The notes: generated by a model not told the origin, from the letters alone. A stretch of DNA of 6,787 bases from JACQNR01 sp049515175 (GCA_049515175.1 JBEKUI010000248.1:1-6787), one strand, 5' to 3'; positions 1 to 5,485 are shown, counted from the stretch's first letter. Program-made: numbers and translations.

Positions 1-352
1 GCCCAATTGCTGAAGCAAGATCCAGATCAACAGTAAATAGATCCAGGTGGGATGGCACGAGGTCCATGTTTTTGAAGACATCCTTCTTCGTGACCGAATG
101 TACATCCCGTTTGACACCACCCGCACTTGAGTGGCTGCGCGCCCCAAGGAGGTCTGCGACCGTTCCCTTCTCTGCAGCATGCTTCTCCCACTCCTCAACT
201 CCCATGCAGGAAAATGTCGCATTGGTCTGGGGATCGAGGTCGACAAGGAGTGTCCTGAGCCCAATCTGCCCGCAGTACGCTGCGAAGTTTACTGCGATTG
301 CTGTCTTGCCGACTCCTCCCTTTAAGTTTACGCATGCAAGTATATACGACAT
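1..352 (-). CDS. ParA-family partition ATPase, 5' part (3' end beyond left edge)
   Basis: The first 117 codons of a ParA/Soj/MinD-type P-loop ATPase are visible. Members of this family bind DNA non-specifically with ATP and position plasmids, chromosomes or other cargo, usually with a ParB-like partner. Seen directly: a deviant Walker A motif KGGVGKT at residues 11-17 with the signature lysine K11, a Walker A' segment LLVDLDPQTNAT at 35-46, and a VPSHLDL segment near residue 100 that matches the family's usual 'PSxxDL' stretch. The ATG at 352 is chosen because GGAGGAGGA lies 5 nt upstream and the Walker A is at the normal distance from the N-terminus. The protein lacks an N-terminal helix-turn-helix extension, so it resembles the short, chromosome or type Ib-like ParA group. 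Third-position GC is 27 of 47 codons, well below the genes to the right, which suggests a transferred element. No ParB is visible because the gene runs off the edge. The family is certain; the cargo is unknown. Confidence 0.93.
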   Translation of the reverse strand, partial: MSYILACVNLKGGVGKTAIAVNFAAYCGQIGLRTLLVDLDPQTNATFSCMGVEEWEKHAAEKGTVADLLGARSHSSAGGVKRDVHSVTKKDVFKNMDLVPSHLDLFTVDLDLASAIG

Positions 353-357
353 TGGCG

Positions 358-366
358 TCCTCCTCC
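358..366 (-). promoter_or_regulatory. Strong Shine-Dalgarno of the ParA-family gene
   Basis: Read on the minus strand, GGAGGAGGA lies 5 nt before the ATG at 352. It is a near-ideal anti-16S match and fixes the start codon. I saw no convincing -35/-10 pair upstream; an AT-rich TATATT at 453-458 has no acceptable -35 partner. Confidence 0.8.
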
Positions 367-500
367 GAGAGCCGGGATTCCGGCCGTTCTTGTTGTTTTG
401 CGGGTGTCAGTCATATTGCGTTGCTTGGAGTGTCCGCGGCTTGTTAACCACAAATATAACAGACGCCGTGACTTTACCGCTTCGCCAGCAATCCGGTATA

Positions 501-520
501 TAACTCCTTTCGGGGAGTTA
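501..520. repeat. Inverted repeat with TTCG loop
   Basis: TAACTCC (501-507) pairs perfectly with GGAGTTA (514-520). A T-G wobble at 508/513 leaves a TTCG tetraloop. No T-run follows on either strand, so it is not a classical intrinsic terminator. It lies about 150 bp upstream of the ParA-family start and downstream of the Cys-rich gene. An operator or a transcript-end hairpin are both possible. Confidence 0.55.
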
Positions 521-536
521 CAAGGGAATTAAGAAA

Positions 537-648
537 AGTGACGAGTGACGAGCGGAAGGACAGGTGCCAGGTTTCGGGTGCCGGGTGTCGGGGGGGGGCC
601 AGGTGCCAGGTTTCAGGTGTCGGGTGTCGGGGAAGGACGAAGAAGGAC
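537..648. repeat. Degenerate heptamer tandem repeats (AGTGACG, RGGTGYC and GAAGGAC types)
   Basis: Two AGTGACG units (537-543, 544-550) are followed by two 28-bp blocks at 562-589 and 601-628 that match at 26 of 28 positions. Each block is four 7-bp units: AGGTGCC, AGGTTTC, then RGGTGYC twice. The blocks are separated by a run of nine G plus CC (590-600). GAAGGAC occurs at 555-561, 632-638 and 642-648. The 7-bp period is exact inside each block. It recalls the heptameric short tandem repeats described in cyanobacteria and similar intergenic sequence in acidobacteria; that comparison comes from memory. There are no spacers of constant length, so this is not a CRISPR array. Confidence 0.85.
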
Positions 649-704
649 GCGAGTGGCGAATAGGGAGTAGAAGACAAGAGGCGCTGGCGGGGCGGCGCTG
701 CGGG

Positions 705-746
705 GGCGATATGAAATCGCCGCTACCTGCCGGCCTGAAGGCTGGC
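705..746. repeat. Two adjacent hairpins after the Cys-rich gene
   Basis: Hairpin 1 pairs GGCGAT (705-710) with ATCGCC (716-721) around a 5-nt loop. Hairpin 2 pairs GCCGGCC (729-735) with GGCTGGC (740-746) around TGAA, with one G-T wobble. They start 1 nt beyond the stop codon of the leftward gene at 748, so they are the first structures in its 3' region. There is no T-tract. They may stabilise the mRNA end, or be dispersed palindromic repeats that settled there. Confidence 0.6.
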
Positions 747-747
747 G

Positions 748-1140
748 CTACAGCGCGGCTCTGGGCGGCGTGCCGCGGCGGGCGAGTTCGCCTTCGAGCT
801 GCAGGATGGTGCGGTCGAGCCAGGCGAGGAGGGCTTGCTCGGCGGCGTCGCGGTCGCCCTTATCCTCCAGCGTGGCGATGGTCTCGGCACCCTCAGTGAG
901 CGGGATGTGATGGCAGGGGATGTCCTCGTCCTGGCGATCCTTGGGGACGAATTCCCAGAGCAGGCAGTCGCTGCAAGGATGCCGGCGCACGCTTTGGCCG
1001 ACGTTGAGGCAGGTGACGGAATCGCGGAACAACTGCTCGGCCTTGGTCGGCGTGTGCACGGAGCTGCCGTAGCCGCCGTCGCGCAGGATGCTGCGCTCCA
1101 GCTTCAATTGCCCGATGAGGTCGCGAAGATCGTCGGCCAT
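748..1140 (-). CDS. Small Cys-rich protein of unknown function (130 aa)
   Basis: I do not recognise a named family, although I have an impression of similar uncharacterised acidobacterial proteins. The start at 1140 is preferred over an in-frame ATG at 1233. GGGAG lies 6 nt upstream of 1140, and the 31 extra residues look like non-coding translation. The protein has a charged N-terminal helix (residues 2-20). The middle holds four cysteines: C44, C56-x2-C59 and C76 followed by two histidines, C-x11-C-x2-C-x16-C-H-H. An acidic C-terminal half (about 85-125) is probably helical. The cysteine set could bind zinc or an iron-sulfur cluster; this is inferred from spacing alone. No signal peptide or membrane segment is seen, so it is likely cytoplasmic. 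It is transcribed away from the radical SAM gene, and hairpins follow its stop. Confidence 0.75.
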   Translation of the reverse strand: MADDLRDLIGQLKLERSILRDGGYGSSVHTPTKAEQLFRDSVTCLNVGQSVRRHPCSDCLLWEFVPKDRQDEDIPCHHIPLTEGAETIATLEDKGDRDAAEQALLAWLDRTILQLEGELARRGTPPRAAL

Positions 1141-1238
1141 GAGACGCTCCCGCTGCGAGGCTCGCGCGCCCCGCAGAACTTGATGAGTGGAATTGGTTCC
1201 CGCCTGCCCTGCACCGGATGGCGCAGGCCCCACTTCAT

Positions 1239-1266
1239 ACTATACGCTGGAATGCCCCGCCTTCAA
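1239..1266 (-). promoter_or_regulatory. Candidate promoter of the Cys-rich gene
   Basis: On the minus strand a -35-like TTGAAG (1261-1266) and a -10-like TATAGT (1239-1244) are separated by 16 nt. Transcription would begin near 1232 and leave a leader of about 90 nt before the ATG at 1140. The match is 4 of 6 and 5 of 6 to the sigma-70 consensus, from inspection only. Confidence 0.3.
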
Positions 1267-1321
1267 GCCTTCCCTGGGACGCGTAGTGGGTCACTCCTAT
1301 GCCGAGGCGGCTTTGCGCCGT

Positions 1322-1336
1322 CCGTCAGCCGACGGG
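1322..1336. repeat. Palindromic repeat, copy 1
   Basis: CCGTC (1322-1326) pairs with GACGG (1331-1335) around AGCC. The 15 bases 1322-1336 are the exact reverse complement of 2845-2859, just after the radical SAM gene, so the two copies bracket that gene in opposite orientation. This is probably a dispersed genomic palindrome. Confidence 0.7.
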
Positions 1337-1467
1337 CGAGGTAAACTCCCCGCTGGAGATTCGAACTGACCCTCTGCCCTGCGCCGCGATCCGCAATTGT
1401 TTGTCGGCGACCTGGAGGCGCGTCTCGGGGAATACTCCAGCCCGGGGCGGGCGAAATTCGCTGAAGA

Positions 1468-1497
1468 CTTGACGGCGGTCAAGCGGCAGGGGATGAT
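1468..1497 (+). promoter_or_regulatory. Candidate promoter with palindrome over the -35, radical SAM gene
   Basis: TTGACG (1469-1474) and GATGAT (1492-1497) are separated by 17 nt, matching the sigma-70 consensus at 5 of 6 and 4 of 6. The predicted transcript would start near 1504, about 16 nt before the ATG at 1520. The -35 lies inside a perfect 6-bp inverted repeat, CTTGAC/GTCAAG with a GGCG centre (1468-1483), which could be an operator or chance. It is the best candidate in the region. Confidence 0.4.
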
Positions 1498-1519
1498 GAG
1501 AATTCGATAAGGAAGGCAG

Positions 1520-2842
1520 ATGGCCACTGTCGGACAAAATGTCGCTGCCCCATCGGAGGTTGCCACCCCCCGTCCGTCCGCCATTTCGGGCGGAACGAGC
1601 TATCACGAGATTCCGCTCAATCCCTGCGAACTCGAGATCGACCTCTTCTGCAAAGGCATGCGCATCGACCCTTCCTGCGCGCTCGAGCAGGACGCGCGCT
1701 TCATCTCCCGCACGCGCGCCGGGCTGGGCAGCGGACTCGAGATCGTCATCCCCGGCGCGATCAAAGACGTTTGGGTGAATGTTCCCGTCGAGGAAGACTT
1801 CGCGCAGCAGTCGTGCTACCGAATGGTGCTTGAAGCGGGCGCCTATTCCGTCGTCGATGAGCGCGGTGACCATCGCTATGCCGTCCGCATCCCTCCCGAG
1901 CCCGCGTGGTACACGCGCGTGACCTCGCGCGGCACCCCTATGCACAAGGTCGGCGTGCTGCAAGGGACGTACCTCGGTATCTACATCTCGAACTCCTGCG
2001 GTTTCTGGTACCACTCACCGGCGCTCAATTGCCGCTTCTGCGCGACGGGCCTGAACGTGGGCGTCAACGAAGTCGCGGTAAAAGACGTCGGCGACGTCGT
2101 CGAGGTTTGCCAGGCGGCGAAAGAGGAATGCGACGTCACGTTCGTGCACTTCAACTCTGGCTACCAGACGGATCGCGATCTCGATGTCGCCGCGCCTTAC
2201 GTCAAAGCCGTGAAGTCGCGCGTGGGCGCGCTGGTCGGCCTGCAACTGATTCCGACACTCGACTTCTGGAAATACGACCGGCTGATCGATCTCGGCGCCG
2301 ACCATTTCAGTTTCTGCTACGAGTTTCACAATCCCGAGTACTTTGCCAAGCTTCTTCCCGGCAAACAGAGACTGGTCGGCCAGGATACTTTCTTCCGCGC
2401 GCTGGAATACACATCGAAGAAACTGGGCAAGGGCGCGTGCTCGGGCGAGATCATCGCCGGCGTCGAGCCCATCGAAGATACGCTCAAAGCCATCGACTAC
2501 ATCACCGGCCTGGGCGCTTTCCCGACGGTTTGCATCTTCCGCCCCACCATCGGCGCGGACATGGAGCAATGGCCCTCGCCGCGCTACGAGGACATGCTCG
2601 TGGTTTTCCGGCATCTCTACGAGGCCTGCCGGAAGAACAGCATTCCCATTGACGTGACGCCCAACATCGAGGTCAGTCTGATCGTGCAGCCCGGCGACAC
2701 GCGTTATCTTGCCCCGCAGAGCTGGGGAACCCGCTGGTACAGTATGAAGATGGCGACCGCCCGGCAACTGGCGAAGCCGTATTTCTGGTGGAAGCGACGG
2801 CCCAAGGAGAATTCAGCGTCGGACGTTCTCGCGGCAACGTAA
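1520..2842 (+). CDS. Radical SAM protein with atypical C-x10-C-x2-C cluster motif
   Basis: This is a 440-residue cytoplasmic protein expected to bind a 4Fe-4S cluster and S-adenosylmethionine and start radical chemistry on an unknown substrate. An extra N-terminal region of about 150 residues precedes the radical SAM barrel. The cluster cysteines appear to be C160, C171 and C174, in a segment reading SCGF...LNCRFCATG. The first cysteine is ten residues from the second, and the position expected for a canonical C-x3-C-x2-C is proline (P167). Other barrel landmarks are HFNSGY at 210-215, in place of a typical GGE-like SAM-binding stretch, and GEIIAGVEP at 309-317. The C-terminus is basic and low in complexity. 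ATG 1520 is supported by AAGGA 6 nt upstream. The gene is followed by a hairpin and then the 139-aa gene. I cannot name the subfamily; similarity to methylthiotransferases or B12-binding radical SAM enzymes is not evident. The superfamily call is firm and the function unknown. Confidence 0.88.
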   Translation: MATVGQNVAAPSEVATPRPSAISGGTSYHEIPLNPCELEIDLFCKGMRIDPSCALEQDARFISRTRAGLGSGLEIVIPGAIKDVWVNVPVEEDFAQQSCYRMVLEAGAYSVVDERGDHRYAVRIPPEPAWYTRVTSRGTPMHKVGVLQGTYLGIYISNSCGFWYHSPALNCRFCATGLNVGVNEVAVKDVGDVVEVCQAAKEECDVTFVHFNSGYQTDRDLDVAAPYVKAVKSRVGALVGLQLIPTLDFWKYDRLIDLGADHFSFCYEFHNPEYFAKLLPGKQRLVGQDTFFRALEYTSKKLGKGACSGEIIAGVEPIEDTLKAIDYITGLGAFPTVCIFRPTIGADMEQWPSPRYEDMLVVFRHLYEACRKNSIPIDVTPNIEVSLIVQPGDTRYLAPQSWGTRWYSMKMATARQLAKPYFWWKRRPKENSASDVLAAT

Positions 2843-2844
2843 GA

Positions 2845-2860
2845 CCCGTCGGCTGACGGG
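2845..2860. repeat. Palindromic repeat, copy 2, just after the radical SAM stop
   Basis: CCCGTC (2845-2850) pairs perfectly with GACGGG (2855-2860) around GGCT, beginning 3 nt past the TAA. There is no T-tract, so it is a weak terminator at best. It is the inverted counterpart of the copy at 1322-1336. Confidence 0.7.
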
Positions 2861-2940
2861 CACGCTTTCAGAACCGCGCCGCCCCGGAAGGCGAGGCGAC
2901 GACGGAACGAGGCTAAACCTTCAGGAAGCAACCCGGGACC

Positions 2941-3360
2941 ATGATCCTCAACAAGGCCGAGCCGGAAGTCGAATCGAAGCTCCGCAGCGAACTCTCAGGG
3001 AACCTCGTCGCCCAAGCCGTCTGCGAAGCCATCGACCGCGCCCCGGACCAGTTCGAGATCGTCGTGGACACGTCGGGATTCGAAGTGCGCGCCCCCGCGT
3101 TCCTTCCCACCGGCCTTCCCAATCGGGCCCGGCTGAAGATTTTCTCTCCCCGGCCCGGCCACACGTTGGTGTTCTTCTACAAGAAGAGTCTCGTTCCCTA
3201 CAGCCGCGATCGCTACAGCTACGGTGGCATCGACCTGCGAGGCGGCGCGTCGGATCCGCAGGAGATTGCGGAATGGATCACCTTCGTCGCCTCGGGATTT
3301 CACCCCGACAAGCGGCCCGCGAACATGCGCCGGGCCTTTCCCTACGAGATTCCAGAATAA
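2941..3360 (+). CDS. Protein of unknown function (139 aa) downstream of the radical SAM gene
   Basis: I do not recognise a family. The frame has the strongly GC-biased third positions of its neighbours and no competing gene, which supports it as real. It is soluble, with no signal peptide or membrane segment. An N-terminal helical part (residues 5-34) is rich in Glu, Lys and Arg. A middle part alternates hydrophobic and charged residues like beta strands (37-85). It is followed by a Tyr/Arg/Gly-rich loop near 86-100 (YSRDRYSYGG) and a C-terminal segment ending in PYEIPE. The start is uncertain: AGGAA at 2923-2927 is 13 nt from the ATG, further than usual, and no better start codon is visible nearby. 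It lies 98 bp after the radical SAM gene on the same strand, so the two may share a transcript, and it could be a partner or substrate-binding protein; that is only inference. Confidence 0.7.
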   Translation: MILNKAEPEVESKLRSELSGNLVAQAVCEAIDRAPDQFEIVVDTSGFEVRAPAFLPTGLPNRARLKIFSPRPGHTLVFFYKKSLVPYSRDRYSYGGIDLRGGASDPQEIAEWITFVASGFHPDKRPANMRRAFPYEIPE

Positions 3361-3390
3361 ACGCTGCCTCCCCCTGATTCGCCTTAGGTC

Positions 3391-3433
3391 GTGAGTTTCC
3401 CCGGCACCCCGGAGCCTTCAGTTTTCAACTCAC
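3391..3433. repeat. Weak inverted repeat downstream of the 139-aa gene
   Basis: GTGAGTT (3391-3397) and AACTCAC (3427-3433) are perfect reverse complements with 29 nt between them, which include a smaller CCGG/CCGG hairpin (3401-3412). This could mark the end of the upstream transcript. There is no T-run, so the call is tentative. Confidence 0.3.
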
Positions 3434-3520
3434 AGCGCCGGCATGTCCCCGCCAACTGCTGCGGATCTTCCTTGGTTTGATGAAAGCCTACGACGGAGGG
3501 CAGGCGCATAAGGTTTCCTC

Positions 3521-3549
3521 TTGTCAGCCACTCCAGGAAATCCGACAAT
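3521..3549 (+). promoter_or_regulatory. Candidate promoter of the prenyltransferase gene, possibly leaderless
   Basis: TTGTCA (3521-3526) and GACAAT (3544-3549) are separated by exactly 17 nt, 5 of 6 and 4 of 6 matches to sigma-70 boxes. Transcription would begin near 3556, at or within a few bases of the ATG at 3559. No Shine-Dalgarno sequence lies at a normal distance, which agrees with a leaderless mRNA. Confidence 0.35.
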
Positions 3550-3558
3550 ACGGCGCGA

Positions 3559-4455
3559 ATGAATTCACTCCGTCTCTACTGGACGTTCGCGCGACCCTTC
3601 ACGCTGGTCCCGCCGATGATTGGGATATTTTCGGGATCGCTCATCGGCTACGGTGCGTCGCACGTCACATTCCCCGTGATTCACGTCGCCCTGGCGGTCC
3701 TTGCGGCGGGGGTGCTCAACGCCGCGTCGAATGGGCTGAACCAGATCTGTGACCTGCAGAACGATCGCATCAACAAGCCGCATCGCCCGCTGCCCTCGGG
3801 CGGCATGACTCTTCGCACCGCCTGGACCTTCGTCGCCATAACCTACGTTGCCGCGCTAGCCTTGGTAGCCGCGGTGAACGGGGAGACTTTTGTAATTTAC
3901 TTCATCGCCGCAGTCTCCACGGTGGCATATTCCGCGCCGCCCGTCCGTCTCAAACGCCACCCGGTCGGGTCGAATCTGATCATCGCCCTGATTCGCGGCT
4001 GGCTGCTTAAAGTTGCGGGATGGGCGGCGGTGGCAACAGTGCTAAAATCGATCGAGCCCTGGTACATCGGCTTTATCTATTTCGTTTTTCTGCTGGGCGC
4101 GACGACGACCAAGGATTTTGCGGATATCGAAGGCGACCGCGCCGCGGCCTGTATCACCTTGCCGGTCCGTTACGGTGCCACGTGGAGCGCGCGCGCCATC
4201 AGCCCGGCGTTTATCGCGCCCTGGCTGCTCTTGCCCCTGGGGCTCTATCTTCGTGTGCTGAGCGGCCAGCCGACGGCCATTCTGGCATTGGCGGTCATCA
4301 TGCTGTTGTGGGGCTCGTTTGTGATTTACTTGATCAACCACGATCCGCATCGTCTGGTGTCCGAAGGGGAGAATCACCCCGCGTGGCACCACATGTACTG
4401 GATGATGATGGTCGGGCACCTGGGACTGGCAGGAGCCTATCTACTGAATCACTGA
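3559..4455 (+). CDS. UbiA-family membrane prenyltransferase
   Basis: This 298-residue integral membrane protein would move a prenyl group from a prenyl diphosphate to an acceptor such as a quinone precursor, tetrapyrrole or lipid glycerol. Both Asp-rich motifs that bind Mg-diphosphate are intact: N61-x3-D65-x3-D69 followed by RINKPHRPLPSG (70-81), and KDFADIEGDR at 185-194 with D186, D189 and D193. The second motif, with an acidic residue before GDR, resembles homogentisate prenyltransferases, chlorophyll synthases and archaeal DGGGP synthases more than bacterial UbiA or MenA. Eight or nine hydrophobic spans fill the rest, and the length is typical. The ATG at 3559 puts the conserved FARPFTLVPP segment at residue 10; the frame is open upstream to about 3480 but offers no better start. 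A palindrome overlaps the stop codon. The dehydrogenase gene follows at once, and the kinase fusion after it suggests a salvaged prenyl donor. The acceptor is unknown. Confidence 0.92.
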   Translation: MNSLRLYWTFARPFTLVPPMIGIFSGSLIGYGASHVTFPVIHVALAVLAAGVLNAASNGLNQICDLQNDRINKPHRPLPSGGMTLRTAWTFVAITYVAALALVAAVNGETFVIYFIAAVSTVAYSAPPVRLKRHPVGSNLIIALIRGWLLKVAGWAAVATVLKSIEPWYIGFIYFVFLLGATTTKDFADIEGDRAAACITLPVRYGATWSARAISPAFIAPWLLLPLGLYLRVLSGQPTAILALAVIMLLWGSFVIYLINHDPHRLVSEGENHPAWHHMYWMMMVGHLGLAGAYLLNH

Positions 4456-4474
4456 GTCAGTGATTCAGACTCAG
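4444..4474 (+). promoter_or_regulatory. Perfect 25-nt palindrome and overlapping alternative hairpin at the gene junction
   Basis: CTGAATCACTGA (4444-4455) and TCAGTGATTCAG (4457-4468) are perfect reverse complements around one G, enough for an 11-bp RNA stem. The left arm includes the prenyltransferase stop codon. CTGAGTC (4452-4458) can instead pair with GACTCAG (4468-4474), which covers the first two bases of the AGGA Shine-Dalgarno (4473-4476) of the next gene. The two stems cannot coexist. A translation switch, a processing site or a protein operator are possible roles. Confidence 0.6.
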
Positions 4475-4483
4475 GATGTCGTC

Positions 4484-5485
4484 ATGATTTTGCTTACCGG
4501 AGCAACGGGTTATCTGGGCTCGCAAATCGCGCAGAAATTGATCGCGCGTAAGATGCCGTTCCGAGTCCTGGTGCGGGACGCCGCCCGCTTGCGGTTCGAT
4601 CCCGTGGCGGCGAATTGTGAAGTCATCACCGGCAGCCTGACCACCCCGGAGGGTCTGAACGCCGCATTGCGAGGCGTGGATGCGGTGATCCACACTGCAG
4701 CGCTCGTAAAGATGTGGGTGCACGACCCGGGGCGCTTCTGGCAGACCAACGTGCACGGGCTCACCGAACTCCTGCGCGCGTCGGCCGCAGCGGGCGTGCG
4801 GCGCGTCATTTACACTTCTTCGTTTATCGCCCTCGGCCCTTCCGCGGACGAAAACGCCGGGGAAAATCTCGTGCACCGCGGCCCGTATTCCAACGAGTAC
4901 GAGCAAACCAAGGCGCAGGCGCTCGCCTGGCTGCGCCACGAGGGGCGCGACTTTCCGGTCGTGACCCTCCTTCCGGGAGTGATCTACGGCCCCGGGCCGT
5001 TGACGGAAGGCAACCTGATGGGCGGGATGATTGAACAATACCTCGCGGGAAGATTCCCCGGCTTGCTGGGCAGCGGGAATCAGCGCTGGAGCTTTGCATT
5101 TAACAAGGATGTGGTGGACGCGCATCTTGCCGCGCTCGAGAAAGGAAAGCCCGGCGAGGAATATGTGCTGGCCGGCGATAATCGTTCGCTCAACGAGTTT
5201 TTCCGCGTGCTGACCGCGCTCTCCGGCGTTCGTCATCCGGTCCTCCATCTCCCCTTCTGGGCCGGCAAGATGGCCGGCGCCGCGGAAATCTTCCGCGCCA
5301 AATTCCTGAGCCACACGCCGCAACTGACCCCCGGCGTCGTCAATATCTTCAAGCACGACTGGGTGTATTCGAGCGCCAAGGCTGAGGCGGAATTGGATTA
5401 CCGCGTGACCCCGCTGGAAGTAGGACTGAGAAACACTTTGGGGGGCCGGGCGACCACAGGAACGAAACTGGAAACTGGAAACTAG
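4484..5485 (+). CDS. NAD(P)-dependent epimerase/dehydrogenase, farnesol-dehydrogenase-like
   Basis: This 333-residue extended short-chain dehydrogenase has an N-terminal Rossmann fold. G6-A-T-G9-Y-L-G12 is the nucleotide-binding GxxGxxG, and S112/S113 with Y139-x3-K143 supply the catalytic Ser/Tyr/Lys. The run from YTSSFIALG (110-118) through GVIYGPGPLT to LLGSGNQRWSF and HLAALEKGKPGEEYVLAG closely resembles, from memory, plant farnesol dehydrogenase (At4g33360 type). It also resembles hopanoid-associated HpnA, so an NDP-sugar substrate is not excluded. The neighbouring kinase fusion and prenyltransferase favour a prenyl alcohol or aldehyde. ATG 4484 is preferred over an in-frame ATG at 4460: AGGA lies 7 nt upstream, and the Rossmann motif then begins at the usual place. 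The gap to the prenyltransferase stop is only 28 nt, so co-transcription is likely. The last residues (KLETGN) are encoded by heptamer repeats that have replaced or extended the original C-terminus. Confidence 0.87.
   Translation: MILLTGATGYLGSQIAQKLIARKMPFRVLVRDAARLRFDPVAANCEVITGSLTTPEGLNAALRGVDAVIHTAALVKMWVHDPGRFWQTNVHGLTELLRASAAAGVRRVIYTSSFIALGPSADENAGENLVHRGPYSNEYEQTKAQALAWLRHEGRDFPVVTLLPGVIYGPGPLTEGNLMGGMIEQYLAGRFPGLLGSGNQRWSFAFNKDVVDAHLAALEKGKPGEEYVLAGDNRSLNEFFRVLTALSGVRHPVLHLPFWAGKMAGAAEIFRAKFLSHTPQLTPGVVNIFKHDWVYSSAKAEAELDYRVTPLEVGLRNTLGGRATTGTKLETGN

Larger units (their letters stand above)
353..747. other. Gene-free region with heptamer repeats and hairpins
   Basis: No reading frame in these 395 bases looks like a real gene. 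They separate the ParA-family gene from the Cys-rich gene, both read leftward. The left third (353-500) should hold the ParA promoter and leader. The rest contains a hairpin at 501-520, heptamer repeats at 537-648 and two hairpins at 705-746. The open frames here are translations of the repeats, giving repeated peptides such as PETWHL, and not genes. Confidence 0.75.
1141..1519. other. Divergent intergenic region
   Basis: These 379 bases separate the leftward Cys-rich gene from the rightward radical SAM gene. They contain a candidate promoter for each direction (1239-1266 minus, 1469-1497 plus) and a palindromic repeat at 1322-1335. I see no credible gene here; the open frames crossing it lack family resemblance and a ribosome binding site. 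Confidence 0.6.

Noticed and set aside
66..503. Rightward open frame of 145 codons
   Set aside because: It is antisense to the ParA-family gene, whose Walker A and A' motifs are clear on the other strand. The protein has no family resemblance.
537..648. CRISPR array
   Set aside because: The units are 7 bp and contiguous with no unique spacers of constant length, and no cas genes are in the window.
474..677. Leftward frame with repeated PETWHL peptides
   Set aside because: The repetition is a translation of the heptamer DNA repeats (period 7, so frames shift regularly). No ribosome binding site is seen.
1141..1233. Longer N-terminus for the Cys-rich protein from ATG 1233
   Set aside because: The extra 31 residues are Pro/Gly/Ala-rich and cover a likely leader, and the ATG at 1140 has GGGAG at good spacing.
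835..1344. Rightward open frame of 169 codons
   Set aside because: It lies opposite the Cys-rich gene and runs into intergenic sequence. The minus frame has a better Shine-Dalgarno and a coherent protein.
1353..1372. tRNA-like GATTCGAAC fragment
   Set aside because: The flanks do not pair as a T-stem and no acceptor or anticodon arm can be built, so it is not a tRNA or a convincing tRNA remnant.
1325..2767. Two long leftward frames (1325-2014 and 2015-2767) opposite the radical SAM gene
   Set aside because: They are shadows produced by high third-position GC. The plus frame carries recognisable radical SAM motifs.
4460..4483. Upstream ATG for the dehydrogenase
   Set aside because: It lies inside the palindrome without a Shine-Dalgarno. 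ATG 4484 has AGGA 7 nt upstream and starts directly at the Rossmann strand.
4457..5356. Leftward 299-codon frame opposite the dehydrogenase
   Set aside because: The sequence shows no family features, while the plus frame has GxxGxxG and YxxxK.
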